A stretch of DNA of 14,990 nt from Croceimicrobium sp965658965 (GCA_965658965.1 CBFHVV010000075.1:1-14990), one strand, 5' to 3'; shown: positions 7,042-14,457, counted from the first letter of the stretch. The notes: generated by a model not told the origin, from the letters alone. Made by a program: numbers and translations.

Positions 7042-7866
7042 TTAATCTGAAGATTGTTTTTCTAAAGCTTCTAATATCTCCTTGATCAGAGCATTAAGCT
7101 TGGATTCATCTTTAAGATAAACGCGATCTCTTAAAATTTTATCAGCCAAATCGTGCAGGCTATCCGCCAGCCGGTCTTTAAATTCAGAGCTCATAGCTCC
7201 AGAAGTGGCAGTAGCAATATAGATTGATTTAAAGTTCATCAAGGATAACTGGAAAGTTTCGAATTTGATGTCTTCTAAATTTTGCCCCTCTTTGGAAAAA
7301 GCATCTTCAGCAAAAGACTTAATAGCCGTTAACATGCCCGAAACCATGTCTTTATCGGCGATATTGCCTCTACTATAGTTACCTATTAATAAGCCCGATT
7401 CCTTGCCTATAACAAAGAGCTCTTCCACTTTAACTTCAAAAACCTTCTGGAGAACGTCTTCCGCCTTTGCTTTTTTACCTTTAAAGAAGCGCTTCATAAT
7501 ATTCTTAAAGGAGAAAGTATTATTAATTGCCTCATTAATACTCTCGTACAATTTGGCAATTTCTGCGACGATAAATTTCTTCACCAGTTTACCCATGATG
7601 GGATAGAGAGCTTCTACCACCTCATCTTGAGACTCCTTAATTTGCACCTTAATGGTTTCTGTAATCGTGTCTCCAAAATAAACGGGGAAATTCTCTCTTA
7701 AATCCTCAATCTTAGCGTCAACAATAGGATCAACCTTTTTCTGAAAATTTTCTGATGCTAATAGCTCCTCCTTTAGAAGTTTGATGTCTTCTCGGTCATC
7801 GGCCAGAAGAATTTCTATTAGTTGTTCAAAGCGTTGGTCTTTTATATGGTCCGCCCCAACTCCCAT
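7042..7866 (-). CDS. Roadblock/longin-like domain protein, GTPase partner candidate
   Basis: A 274-aa soluble protein. Residues 1-130 are predicted all-helical and highly charged (KKVDPIVDAKIEDLRENFPV, then ALYPIMGKLVKKFIVAEIAK and LYESINEAINNTFSFKNIMK). Residues about 146-250 show a beta-beta-helix-beta-beta-beta-helix order: VEELFVIGKESGLLIGNYS, then DKDMVSGMLTAIKSFAEDAF, LEDIKFETFQLSLMNFKSIY and IATATSG, then EFKDRLADSLHDLADKIL. That fits a roadblock/longin fold, the fold of MglB and of many GTPase regulators. From memory, the DPIVD...PIMG...IN....FS...FAEV/VEELF pattern also occurs in the N-terminal half of some cyanobacterial and proteobacterial OmpA-family proteins, but here no OmpA domain follows. 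The ATG abuts the stop of the coiled-coil gene (0 nt), and the GTPase gene starts 4 nt after this stop. I infer a regulator or scaffold of that GTPase; the fold assignment is by eye. Confidence 0.85.
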   Translation of the reverse strand: MGVGADHIKDQRFEQLIEILLADDREDIKLLKEELLASENFQKKVDPIVDAKIEDLRENFPVYFGDTITETIKVQIKESQDEVVEALYPIMGKLVKKFIVAEIAKLYESINEAINNTFSFKNIMKRFFKGKKAKAEDVLQKVFEVKVEELFVIGKESGLLIGNYSRGNIADKDMVSGMLTAIKSFAEDAFSKEGQNLEDIKFETFQLSLMNFKSIYIATATSGAMSSEFKDRLADSLHDLADKILRDRVYLKDESKLNALIKEILEALEKQSSD

Positions 7867-8220
7867 CTACTCTTGCAGCATCAGGGCAATTTTTTCTAGA
7901 GCCCGGCCCAGTTGTACTCGATCTGCTTTGGCATCGTCCAATTCTGCCAAACGTTTATCCATATCACTATTTAAGTCCTGAAACCTATCATCAACCAAGC
8001 GTTCTAGGTCTGCGAGCTTTCCTTCTAAATCAGACACTGCTTCTTGAAGGTTTCTAGAACTCTCGTCTTTTAATGATTTTATTCTGGTGGAAACATCCTC
8101 AAATTCAGTATTGTACTGCTGAATATTTTCACCAAAAATTAAATCTCGTACTGCGGCAATTCTGCTATCTACCTGAGGTGATGCAGCCGGCTCATTGTTT
8201 TGATTGGTCTTTTTGGACAT
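7867..8220 (-). CDS. Small coiled-coil protein, first gene of the GTPase operon
   Basis: A 117-aa cytosolic protein of no known enzymatic family. A disordered N-terminus (MSKKTNQNNEPAASPQVDSR) leads to AAVRDLIFGENIQQYNTEFE. Residues 34-95 are then a strong coiled coil rich in Glu, Asp, Lys and Leu heptads (LQEAVSDLEGKLADLERLVD, then LNSDMDKRLAEL). A last helix, DRVQLGRALEKIALMLQE, closes the protein. The RDLIFGE segment followed by a coiled coil is likely the conserved core, perhaps a docking site. Its stop (TAG, 7867-7869) directly abuts the ATG of the next gene, so translational coupling is likely. Being first in the operon with the GTPase, the longin-like protein and the kinase, it is best read as a structural adaptor of that system. 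A candidate promoter lies 77 nt upstream. Confidence 0.85.
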   Translation of the reverse strand: MSKKTNQNNEPAASPQVDSRIAAVRDLIFGENIQQYNTEFEDVSTRIKSLKDESSRNLQEAVSDLEGKLADLERLVDDRFQDLNSDMDKRLAELDDAKADRVQLGRALEKIALMLQE

Positions 8221-8730
8221 AGTATTCTCTTACATTTTCACTAAAAGTCATCATAAAAAGTGATAATCTATATTTCACATTTCTAGCGACTTTCGCGCAA
8301 ATATACACCAAAAGTAAATAGCAATAATGCTACGTAAAATAAAAGGATTGTGACTAAAGACCAGTAGATTAGCTGGATTGCTTAATCGAAATGGCCAGTA
8401 AAGTACTTTATCAACCTAAGCACTGGAAATAAGAAATTTGGAACTTTGCGGATACCGATGAGCAGCATTTGTTATTAGTGCTTTCTTCCATTTGACTAAA
8501 TAGACCTTAGTCTTGATAAATACCAAATCTGAATTCCCAAAAATGCACTTAAAAAGCTAGACTTCAGGGTCTCCAACATAGGCTTTTTTGTGCTCACCTT
8601 TTTCTTCTCTACTTGGTTGCAAATCAACTGCATTACTTAACTAAGACGAAAATTTATTTGCTCCCCCAGTGAGGGATTTGGAACTAAATATTTTGATTAG
8701 GATTAGCAAGTCTATTCGAGCTTTATGTTT
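8221..8730. other. 510-nt intergenic stretch without a recognisable gene
   Basis: Frames are frequently closed on both strands, with no tRNA-like signature. The left part holds the candidate promoter and 5' leader of the GTPase operon. Further right there is a 10-bp direct repeat, atttggaact, at 8436-8445 and 8676-8685 (240 nt apart), probably chance. The right end is the 3' side of the small membrane protein gene; no hairpin followed by a T-run was found for it. Confidence 0.6.
8298..8324 (-). promoter_or_regulatory. Candidate Bacteroidota-type promoter of the GTPase operon
   Basis: On the minus strand TATATTTG (8305-8298) matches the Bacteroidota -7 consensus TAnnTTTG, and a TTG at 8324-8322 lies 16 nt upstream, slightly short of the usual spacing. 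A second exact -7 match, TACTTTTG, is at 8316-8309, without a TTG at a suitable distance. The predicted leader before the ATG at 8220 is about 70 nt. Confidence 0.42.
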
Positions 8731-8928
8731 TTACGATCTCTCCCGGATGGGTGCCAGTAAAAGATAAAAGACCCATGCAAACCAAGAGATGAGGCACATA
8801 GCTAGCAACCAAGCCAATTTTTCACGACCAGAGGTTTTTGAAGAGAAAACTATCATTAGGAATGGGAGGAACCAAACAAAACCTATTAATAACAAAACCG
8901 TAAGTGTAATGCCGCCTGCAATTTCCAT
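8731..8928 (-). CDS. Small two-helix membrane protein, PLDc_N-like
   Basis: A 65-aa membrane protein with two hydrophobic helices, about 6-28 (ITLTVLLLIGFVWFLPFLMI) and 39-58 (AWLLAMCLISWFAWVFYLLL). They are joined by a short polar loop, SSKTSGREK, and followed by the basic tail APIRERS. The plan (helix, loop with conserved-looking K-x-x-W, Trp-rich helix, Y-x-L-L then a basic end) resembles the phospholipase D N-terminal (PLDc_N) or superinfection-immunity-like small membrane families, which occur as free-standing proteins in Bacteroidota. No enzymatic motif is present. It is isolated, with 448 nt to its divergent neighbour and about 510 nt to the next minus-strand gene. The function is unknown. 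Confidence 0.72.
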   Translation of the reverse strand: MEIAGGITLTVLLLIGFVWFLPFLMIVFSSKTSGREKLAWLLAMCLISWFAWVFYLLLAPIRERS

Positions 8929-8955
8929 AATAATCTCAGTTTAATACTTGTTGTG

Positions 8956-8968
8956 GCCTAATTTAGGC
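8956..8968. repeat. Short perfect inverted repeat upstream of the small membrane protein gene
   Basis: GCCTAA (8956-8961) and TTAGGC (8963-8968) surround one T. The repeat is 28 nt upstream of the ATG at 8928, where an operator or a leader hairpin could act. It is short enough to be chance. Confidence 0.35.
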
Positions 8969-9220
8969 ATAGTAATTTAAACTTCAAAAACTGAATAAAT
9001 ACTGCAAGCCATTTATAACTCCCTTGGTCTGTCTTAAATTTAAGAGCCATCAATACTATAAACAGACGCACCCTAATTCTGTAAATATTTTATCTGGGGA
9101 AACCTAATTTACGCGGATGTGTTTTTAAGCTAAGAGGAATGGGATTTTCAGGCGCAAAGCTTATTAATAAGATCAACTTGTTTTGCAGTGAACCGAGCAT
9201 ATATAGTTAATTAGGCACTG

Positions 9221-9266
9221 GCCCTTTTACACTTACTAAAAAGTGTGTATAAGAATAATAAAGGGC
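9221..9266. repeat. Nested inverted repeats upstream of the FrnE-like gene
   Basis: Outer arms GCCCTTT (9221-9227) and AAAGGGC (9260-9266) enclose inner arms ACACTT (9229-9234) and AAGTGT (9241-9246). All pairs are perfect. The inner loop is 6 nt and the asymmetric spacer on the right is 13 nt. The site ends 14 nt before the putative -7 element at 9281, so it would cover the upstream part of that promoter. An operator or a hairpin are both possible. Confidence 0.45.
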
Positions 9267-9280
9267 TGATAGAAATTAAA

Positions 9281-9288
9281 TATTTTTG
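9281..9288 (+). promoter_or_regulatory. Possible -7 element of the FrnE-like gene
   Basis: TATTTTTG matches the Bacteroidota -7 consensus TAnnTTTG and lies 88 nt before the ATG at 9377. No TTG is found 17-23 nt upstream, so the -33 element is missing and the call is weak. Confidence 0.28.
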
Positions 9289-9376
9289 CTAAATTGACAT
9301 TCATTTATACACGCAAAAAAAAACACTAATTCTCTTTTTAAAATAGAATTACCTGCGCTTAAAATACCAAGATTCG

Positions 9377-10009
9377 ATGAAAATAATTTATATTTATGAT
9401 GCATTATGCGGTTGGTGCTATGGTTTCACTTCCGTCATTAATGAATTTCATGAAAAATATCAGAATCAGGCTGATTTCGAAGTGATATCTGGCGGTATGA
9501 TAACAGGCGAGCGCATTGGTCCCATCGGAGAAGTAGCACCTTATATTAGTTGGGCTTACAAAGATGTGGAAAAAGCCACTGGAATTAAATTTGGAGAAAA
9601 TTTCCTCAATAATACACTGGTAAATGGTACTGCTATTTTCACCTCAATCCCTCCCGCTATTGCCTTAACGATATTCAAAGAGCAGGATCCAACTAATAGT
9701 TACTCCTTTGCTTCCGCCCTACAGCATGCTATATACTACGAGGGTATCGAGCCAAAAAATTTAAGTGCCTATGGTAGAATCGCGGCTCAATTTAATCTCG
9801 ATTCGAGCACTTTTGTAAACAAGATGTTAGAACCGCGCTATGCCTCTCGTGCCCGCGAAGATTTCCAAATGTCAGTGGCTTTGGGAGTAACAGGATTTCC
9901 TTCTGTTTTTGTGGAGAAAGATGGACACTACTATAAAATCAGCAGTGGATATGCCCCATTAAATACTTTAGAAAAGAATTTTGAGGCTGTGAAAAATAAG
10001 GAAAATTAA
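9377..10009 (+). CDS. DsbA-family thiol oxidoreductase, FrnE-like
   Basis: A 210-aa thioredoxin-fold protein of the DsbA/FrnE group, related to 2-hydroxychromene-2-carboxylate isomerases. Beta-1 and the active site are IIYIYDALCGWCYGF with the redox pair C11-G-W-C14. A long helical insertion (about 50-165, including ISWAYKDVEKATGI and FASALQHAIYYEGIEP) follows, as usual for DsbA. The cis-proline loop is VTGFPSVFVE with Pro175. There is no signal peptide, so it should act in the cytosol, as FrnE does in disulfide or oxidative-stress chemistry, rather than in periplasmic folding. The length is normal for the family. The ATG at 9377 is directly followed by the first beta strand, so the start is secure. 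It seems monocistronic: 156 nt including a promoter separate it from the next gene. Confidence 0.93.
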   Translation: MKIIYIYDALCGWCYGFTSVINEFHEKYQNQADFEVISGGMITGERIGPIGEVAPYISWAYKDVEKATGIKFGENFLNNTLVNGTAIFTSIPPAIALTIFKEQDPTNSYSFASALQHAIYYEGIEPKNLSAYGRIAAQFNLDSSTFVNKMLEPRYASRAREDFQMSVALGVTGFPSVFVEKDGHYYKISSGYAPLNTLEKNFEAVKNKEN

Positions 10010-10092
10010 GCAGTACGCTTGCGCCACCAGCTATAACAATATAGCCCATCATTCTGCGCGGTAATTAGAGTATTCTATGTAATTACACCATT

Positions 10093-10114
10093 CAATACGT
10101 TATTTAACGTATTG
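10093..10114. promoter_or_regulatory. Perfect 10+10 bp inverted repeat (candidate operator) overlapping a -33 box
   Basis: CAATACGTTA (10093-10102) and TAACGTATTG (10105-10114) are exact reverse complements separated by TT. The last three bases, TTG, are also the -33 element of the promoter at 10112-10142. A protein bound here would cover the -33 region. A hairpin role is less likely: the site lies upstream of the expected transcription start, and no T-run follows for the preceding gene. Confidence 0.6.
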
Positions 10115-10142
10115 TCAATTCTGTGACATCCCAATAGTTTTG
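10112..10142 (+). promoter_or_regulatory. Bacteroidota-type promoter of the T9SS protein run
   Basis: TTG (10112-10114), a 20-nt spacer and TAGTTTTG (10135-10142) match the TTG-N(17-23)-TAnnTTTG promoter of Bacteroidota exactly. Transcription would start near 10148, leaving a leader of about 18 nt before the ATG at 10166. It is the best promoter candidate in the window and overlaps the inverted repeat at 10093-10114. Confidence 0.6.
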
Positions 10143-10165
10143 AACCAAGCAAAAGAAGCAAGACT

Positions 10166-11488
10166 ATGGGAAATTGGAAACTCTTTTTATTCGTATTTTT
10201 TATTTTAAGTACGCTTAGCGGTGAAGCGCAGCAATTAGATACTACTTGGTTAAGACAGTATGACCGCGTCCCCTCGGCCAACAAGGTATTCATCTCCGAA
10301 ATTAACAGCAATAAATATCTAATTCAGCAAGCCGAAAACTATTACGAGATTAATGGAGCTGGTGACTCAATTGGTGGCGGTATTTTAGACACAGCTTTAG
10401 GTAACTTCGGTCCTAATTTAATGGAAGCTCACGACGGAGCTATTTATGCCGGTAATTATGGAAGCAATGGCCCCATAGTTTATAAACTAGATACCAATTA
10501 CCATATAATTTGGTCGACTAGCCTAAACCCGGTGAGTAATTTCGGCTCTGGAGTAACCGCCATAATGGTCGACAGCGGAAATGTTTATGTGAGCGGCAGC
10601 ATGGCTTCGAAAAACCCATTTATCGCTAAGCTAGATAGTGCTGGCAATATCATTTGGGAGAAAACCTTTCCTCAAAATACCTTTAGCAATCTCGATAATT
10701 TAACCAAGCTTCAAGATGGTAATTATTTAGCCAATGGCAATGTAGACGACTATCCACTTGCTATTAAATTCAATAGTCAAGGAGATACCTTGTGGACTTA
10801 CAGCGAAACCCTTTTCATCAGTTTTAACAATTCTGCCGCAGCGGAAAGAAGCAATGGCAACATTATATTGGTGATGGGTAACACCTTGGTAGAATTAGAC
10901 GCCATGGGTTCACGAATAGACTCTTCCACTAGTTTTAATAACTATCAAGCCGCTTTTATTGAAGCCGATACCCTCTATCTTTTTGGCGCCTATAACACCC
11001 AACAATTTGGTGGCGAAAGATATGCCTTTGTAGAAACACGAGATCTTAATATAGATAGTACCAATGCTTGGTTGAAAATTCTAGATACCCACCCATTTGC
11101 CGATAATATTTTTAGCTCCGTTGTTCGCAGCCCCAATGGCTTTATAGCGGCAGGTAAACACCGAGACTCCATTGATATAAACAACAATACCTATAATATT
11201 CTTGCGGCCCGCTTTAATGATTCCTACAGCAGTTCGCATACCCATATTGCCGAGTATAGCCAATCCTTGGCATTCGATCAATTCTATCCAAACCCTGCTT
11301 CTCAACGAATAAATATCACCCTAAATGATGTTCAAGAAATCATCCTCAGCAATTTAACGGGCGCTAAGGTTTTAAGCGCGTCAAAAACTAAGCAAATAGA
11401 CGTCGCCACAGTACCAGCTGGTGTATATATGATCCATGTTCGCTCCCACAACACTTGGCACCATTCCAAAGTGATAATCCAGCACTAA
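10166..11488 (+). CDS. Secreted beta-propeller-like protein with T9SS type A sorting domain
   Basis: A 440-aa exported protein. MGNWKLFLFVFFILSTLSGE is a signal peptide with likely cleavage after GEA, before QQLDTTW. Residues about 30-360 contain repeated units such as NPFIAKLDSAGNIIWEKTF and PLAIKFNSQGDTLWTYSE, in which a polypeptide A/I-K-L/F-(D/N)-x-x-G-x-x-x-W core recurs about every 45-50 residues. This pattern is typical of WD40/SBBP- or delta-60-like beta-propellers in Bacteroidota. The last ~71 residues (from 370, FDQFYPNPASQRINI) are a T9SS type A sorting domain ending GVYMIHVRSHNTWHHSKVII. It is probably displayed on, or released from, the cell surface; the ligand or function is unknown. 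It is first in a plus-strand run and sits behind a promoter with a possible operator. The neighbour at 11567 has the same architecture and may be a diverged paralogue. Confidence 0.92.
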   Translation: MGNWKLFLFVFFILSTLSGEAQQLDTTWLRQYDRVPSANKVFISEINSNKYLIQQAENYYEINGAGDSIGGGILDTALGNFGPNLMEAHDGAIYAGNYGSNGPIVYKLDTNYHIIWSTSLNPVSNFGSGVTAIMVDSGNVYVSGSMASKNPFIAKLDSAGNIIWEKTFPQNTFSNLDNLTKLQDGNYLANGNVDDYPLAIKFNSQGDTLWTYSETLFISFNNSAAAERSNGNIILVMGNTLVELDAMGSRIDSSTSFNNYQAAFIEADTLYLFGAYNTQQFGGERYAFVETRDLNIDSTNAWLKILDTHPFADNIFSSVVRSPNGFIAAGKHRDSIDINNNTYNILAARFNDSYSSSHTHIAEYSQSLAFDQFYPNPASQRINITLNDVQEIILSNLTGAKVLSASKTKQIDVATVPAGVYMIHVRSHNTWHHSKVIIQH

Positions 11489-11566
11489 GCACCTCAATAT
11501 CAATTTGATTAATAGCCAGCTTTTTATTTGAAAAAGACCACTATAACAGAACTTATACTCCTATTT

Positions 11567-13267
11567 ATGATACCGAATAAACTACAAAAGAGCCACGTTT
11601 ACATACTTTTCATCCTATTAACACTCGTCTCGCAGCAGCTTAGCGCCCAGTGGGCTATGGCGCGTTCTTTTGGTGTTGACCTTAAGAATGAATACATCTT
11701 GGGCACTGGTCTTGACGCACAAAATAATGCTTATTTATTGGGCCGCTATTCCAATGGCGATCCACAATATGATTTTGATGGACAAGCATTAATTGATCTT
11801 CCCACGGTTTTTGGTTCCAATCATGGATTAGTATGGGCTAAATACGATGCCGCTAACACCTTGCAATTCGTAAAAAGCTACCGTTGTATGAAAGATAGTA
11901 ATGAAGCTTCACAAATTACCGAGCCTCGTATGGCGGTAAGCCCAAATGGAGAAGTAGTAATTGCTGGCACTTATCGTCACTCCATTGAAATTGAAGGCCA
12001 GAGTTTAATTGCTACCCAAACTGGCTTTGCGGAAAGCAATATGTTCGTTGCTAAATTCGACAATGCGGGTGCGCTAATTTGGTTAAAAAACATAGATACT
12101 TACGGCGCCTCTTGTTTAGATCTAGGCATCGACAATAATGGTGATGTGATTTTAGCGGGTTCTTTTAAACAGGCCATAGATTTTGGAAACAATATGTCAC
12201 ATAGTGGCTCATCTAGCCGCGACTGGGGCTACTTAAGTAAATTGGCGGGAAGTGATGGCAGTGCCATTGCCTTTGAAGTTTTTGATGGCGGGCACCCTAC
12301 TAACATTGCGGTAAACGGAAACGGAGCGATCGCTTTGATCGGAGAATTCAAAAAAAATCAGATCGATTTTAGCGACGGTACAAGCTTTTCACTGCAAACA
12401 CCCGTTACTAGCTCTAATCTTAAGCTCAACTACTTTATTGCTAATTTCTCATCTACTTTAAGTCCTACTTGGATTAAACAAGTTCGCGGCAACGCTATGG
12501 GCATAGCCGATTTATGCCTACAAGGAGGTAATATTAAAGCGATGCTAAACAATACCCATTATTTGGCTTTAGGAACCGATAGTATTGATGGTGATGCTCA
12601 TCTGGTGGTAACCATAGACTTTGCCACTGGAAATGTGAATAGCTTCAGCACTTGTGGTAATGTATTGTACGGAATGGCTACTAATGGCAACGGCACCTTC
12701 TTGTCGACCGCTCGAGACGGAAATAATGCCTTTAATTTTGGCAGCTTTAATACCGCTGTATCTGATGAGTTTATCCTCTTTGGCATTGATCAACTTGATA
12801 CGGTGCAATGGTATGAAACGGTAAATCTATCTTTTAGCGGCTATCTGCGTACGGCGGTAATGAGCGCAAACTCTTCCAGCTTATTAATGGGTGGCGAGGT
12901 TTATAATCCCTCTACTATTAACTTCAATGCTAATATTTCTATTACGCCTTCCGGCGGATTATACACCGATGGCTGGTTTGCGCGCTATAACTTGGGACCA
13001 GGTGTTTCCTTAGCAGAAACAAAGCGACCTAAATTTAACCTCTATCCCAATCCTGCCAAAGAATTTATAACTATCAACAATTTGCCAGCCGACACAGAAA
13101 ATATCCACTTAGAAATTAGAGATATAAACGGCCGCTTATGCAAAACGAAAAGTTTAGGCCAAGGCGACCGCAAGATTTCTACGGCTATCCTAAAGCCTGG
13201 AGTATATCTACTGAGTCTTACAATTAATGGTACAGCACCCCAATGCATACGCTTCCTTAAAGATTAA
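11567..13267 (+). CDS. Secreted SBBP/beta-propeller-like protein with T9SS type A sorting domain
   Basis: A 566-aa exported protein. I chose the ATG at 11567 because it gives a proper signal peptide (MIPNKLQKSHVYILFILLTL, then VSQQLSA before QW). An in-frame TTG at 11528 would add 13 residues before it. The body has propeller-like repeats: GLVWAKYDAANTLQFVKSY, MFVAKFDNAGALIWLKNI and YLSKLAGSDG, each followed by an N-G-x-V-x-x-A-G-x-F/Y strand (PNGEVVIAGTY, NNGDVILAGSF, GNGAIALIGEF). This is the SBBP-type repeat of secreted Bacteroidota proteins. The final ~77 residues (from 490, FNLYPNPAKEFITINNLP) form a T9SS type A sorting domain with DINGRL and KPGVYLLSL. The gap to the preceding gene is 78 nt with no exact promoter match, so co-transcription is likely. 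The molecular function is unknown. Confidence 0.92.
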   Translation: MIPNKLQKSHVYILFILLTLVSQQLSAQWAMARSFGVDLKNEYILGTGLDAQNNAYLLGRYSNGDPQYDFDGQALIDLPTVFGSNHGLVWAKYDAANTLQFVKSYRCMKDSNEASQITEPRMAVSPNGEVVIAGTYRHSIEIEGQSLIATQTGFAESNMFVAKFDNAGALIWLKNIDTYGASCLDLGIDNNGDVILAGSFKQAIDFGNNMSHSGSSSRDWGYLSKLAGSDGSAIAFEVFDGGHPTNIAVNGNGAIALIGEFKKNQIDFSDGTSFSLQTPVTSSNLKLNYFIANFSSTLSPTWIKQVRGNAMGIADLCLQGGNIKAMLNNTHYLALGTDSIDGDAHLVVTIDFATGNVNSFSTCGNVLYGMATNGNGTFLSTARDGNNAFNFGSFNTAVSDEFILFGIDQLDTVQWYETVNLSFSGYLRTAVMSANSSSLLMGGEVYNPSTINFNANISITPSGGLYTDGWFARYNLGPGVSLAETKRPKFNLYPNPAKEFITINNLPADTENIHLEIRDINGRLCKTKSLGQGDRKISTAILKPGVYLLSLTINGTAPQCIRFLKD

Positions 13268-13361
13268 AAGGACCTGCAATTTAAAGGGAGGGCAAGCCCT
13301 TAAGATTCCTCTTATTTATAAAACATATCAGCCCCATTCAGCTGGGCGAGCAAATACACAC

Positions 13362-14279
13362 ATGATTATGAAAAGTCCACTAATTCTTTTTCTATTTCTG
13401 TCTCTTAATTATGCTTTTAGCCAAAACACAGATTTCCCCAACATTACTGAGGATTTGGTCAATGAGAAGTCTTACTACCACGATTGGGGTCTAGACATGA
13501 CCATTTACGGATATACGGGTATTTGCTATCAGGGGCACTATGTTAAAAAAAATAGTATTTACGGCTCTCTAACTGCTGGCCTAGGTTTTTATAATAATTT
13601 TAGAGGTAGTGAATTTGAAGGAGAGCAATCGGGTGTTTTGGCTTATGCCGGGACCCTTGAACTTGGCTATAGCTTTGAGTTACTCGTTCGTAGCAATGAA
13701 GATCGCTTTATAGCAGATCAGTTTGTGAGTTCAGATAGAGATGGTAATTACAGTAGGAATACCTCTTACTACACCATTGATCAGCCCGAGCACGTCTTTT
13801 TAATTCCGCTAGCTGGTATTAACTACCTCCCCGGCACTTTCAATATCCAAACCATTAATGCCAATAGTAAATTAAATACCGACGGCCGCTTTAACCAATC
13901 CGTACTGGTTTTAAACACAGGCTTAAAGCTGATGCGCATCATTAATAATAAGGTAGCCATAAAGGCTAAGGGCAAAAAAGAATTGATTACTGGCAGTTCT
14001 TTTAAATATTCAGATATTTATTTAGGGATGAACTTCCCCTTAATTTCCAGCTATGAAACCTCACCCTCTTATGCCAATATTAATGCAGCCGCTGGACCGA
14101 CGATTGAAGCCTATATCGGTTGGCCCACGCGTTATTCCAATGCTTCTGGCTACTTTAAATTTGGCTATAAAAGTATTCCCTACGTAAGAAAAGGAATGTT
14201 ACGACCCATTGATGGAGATAGCGAAATCAACACCAGTGGCTTTGGGCAACTTTATATGGCCTTTAGGTTTTACCTCTAA
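13362..14279 (+). CDS. Outer-membrane beta-barrel-like protein
   Basis: A protein of about 305 aa. The signal peptide is MKSPLILFLFLSLNYAFSQ, with cleavage after FSQ, and the start is ATG 13362 or, two codons later, 13368. A longer in-frame start at 13227 would overlap the previous gene and put 45 polar residues before the signal peptide, so I reject it. The mature part alternates hydrophobic and polar residues with many aromatics and Gly (LDMTIYGYTGICYQGHYVKK, SIYGSLTAGLGFYNNFRG, AYAGTLELGYSFELLV). It ends GQLYMAFRFYL, with an aromatic near the terminus as in outer-membrane barrels. Repeated TGLKL and YLGMNFPL strands fit an 8-12-stranded barrel. It lacks a T9SS domain. The 94-nt gap after the T9SS protein gene suggests the same transcript. 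Function unknown. Confidence 0.82.
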   Translation: MIMKSPLILFLFLSLNYAFSQNTDFPNITEDLVNEKSYYHDWGLDMTIYGYTGICYQGHYVKKNSIYGSLTAGLGFYNNFRGSEFEGEQSGVLAYAGTLELGYSFELLVRSNEDRFIADQFVSSDRDGNYSRNTSYYTIDQPEHVFLIPLAGINYLPGTFNIQTINANSKLNTDGRFNQSVLVLNTGLKLMRIINNKVAIKAKGKKELITGSSFKYSDIYLGMNFPLISSYETSPSYANINAAAGPTIEAYIGWPTRYSNASGYFKFGYKSIPYVRKGMLRPIDGDSEINTSGFGQLYMAFRFYL

Positions 14280-14457
14280 GTATTTGAAAACTAATAAGGC
14301 TTAGTCAGATAAGTTTTAACTGAAGGCGATAATGCTTACTCCATCTTTTTATTTTGGCCTGCGATGCCAAGTCTACCATGAATATTTTGGTAATGGAATT
14401 CTTTGAGGCGCATTGAACAACCACTCAACTTAGGATATTGAATAAGGTCTTGCTAAT

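Larger units (their letters stand above)
8929..9376. other. 448-nt divergent intergenic region with inverted repeats
   Basis: It lies between the divergent small membrane protein gene and the FrnE-like gene and has no credible reading frame. It contains the short inverted repeat at 8956-8968, the nested inverted repeat at 9221-9266 and a possible -7 element at 9281-9288. The stretch between about 8970 and 9220 is AT-rich and shows nothing I can name. Confidence 0.6.

Noticed and set aside
8436..8685. 10-bp direct repeat atttggaact in the intergenic region
   Set aside because: It is too short, and no flanking similarity extends it.
10075..10311. Minus-strand frame of 78 codons over the promoter and start of the first T9SS propeller gene
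   Set aside because: It is antisense to a well-supported signal peptide and covers the promoter; it has no motif.
11528..11566. Upstream TTG start for the second T9SS propeller protein
   Set aside because: The ATG at 11567 gives a normal signal peptide length; the extension adds a second hydrophobic start with no support.
13289..13300. AGGGC-AA-GCCCT hairpin between the second propeller gene and the barrel gene as a terminator
   Set aside because: The loop of two bases is too tight and no T-run follows; the downstream gene seems to lack its own promoter.
13227..13361. Upstream in-frame ATG for the barrel protein
   Set aside because: It lies inside the end of the preceding gene and would place 45 polar residues before a clear signal peptide.
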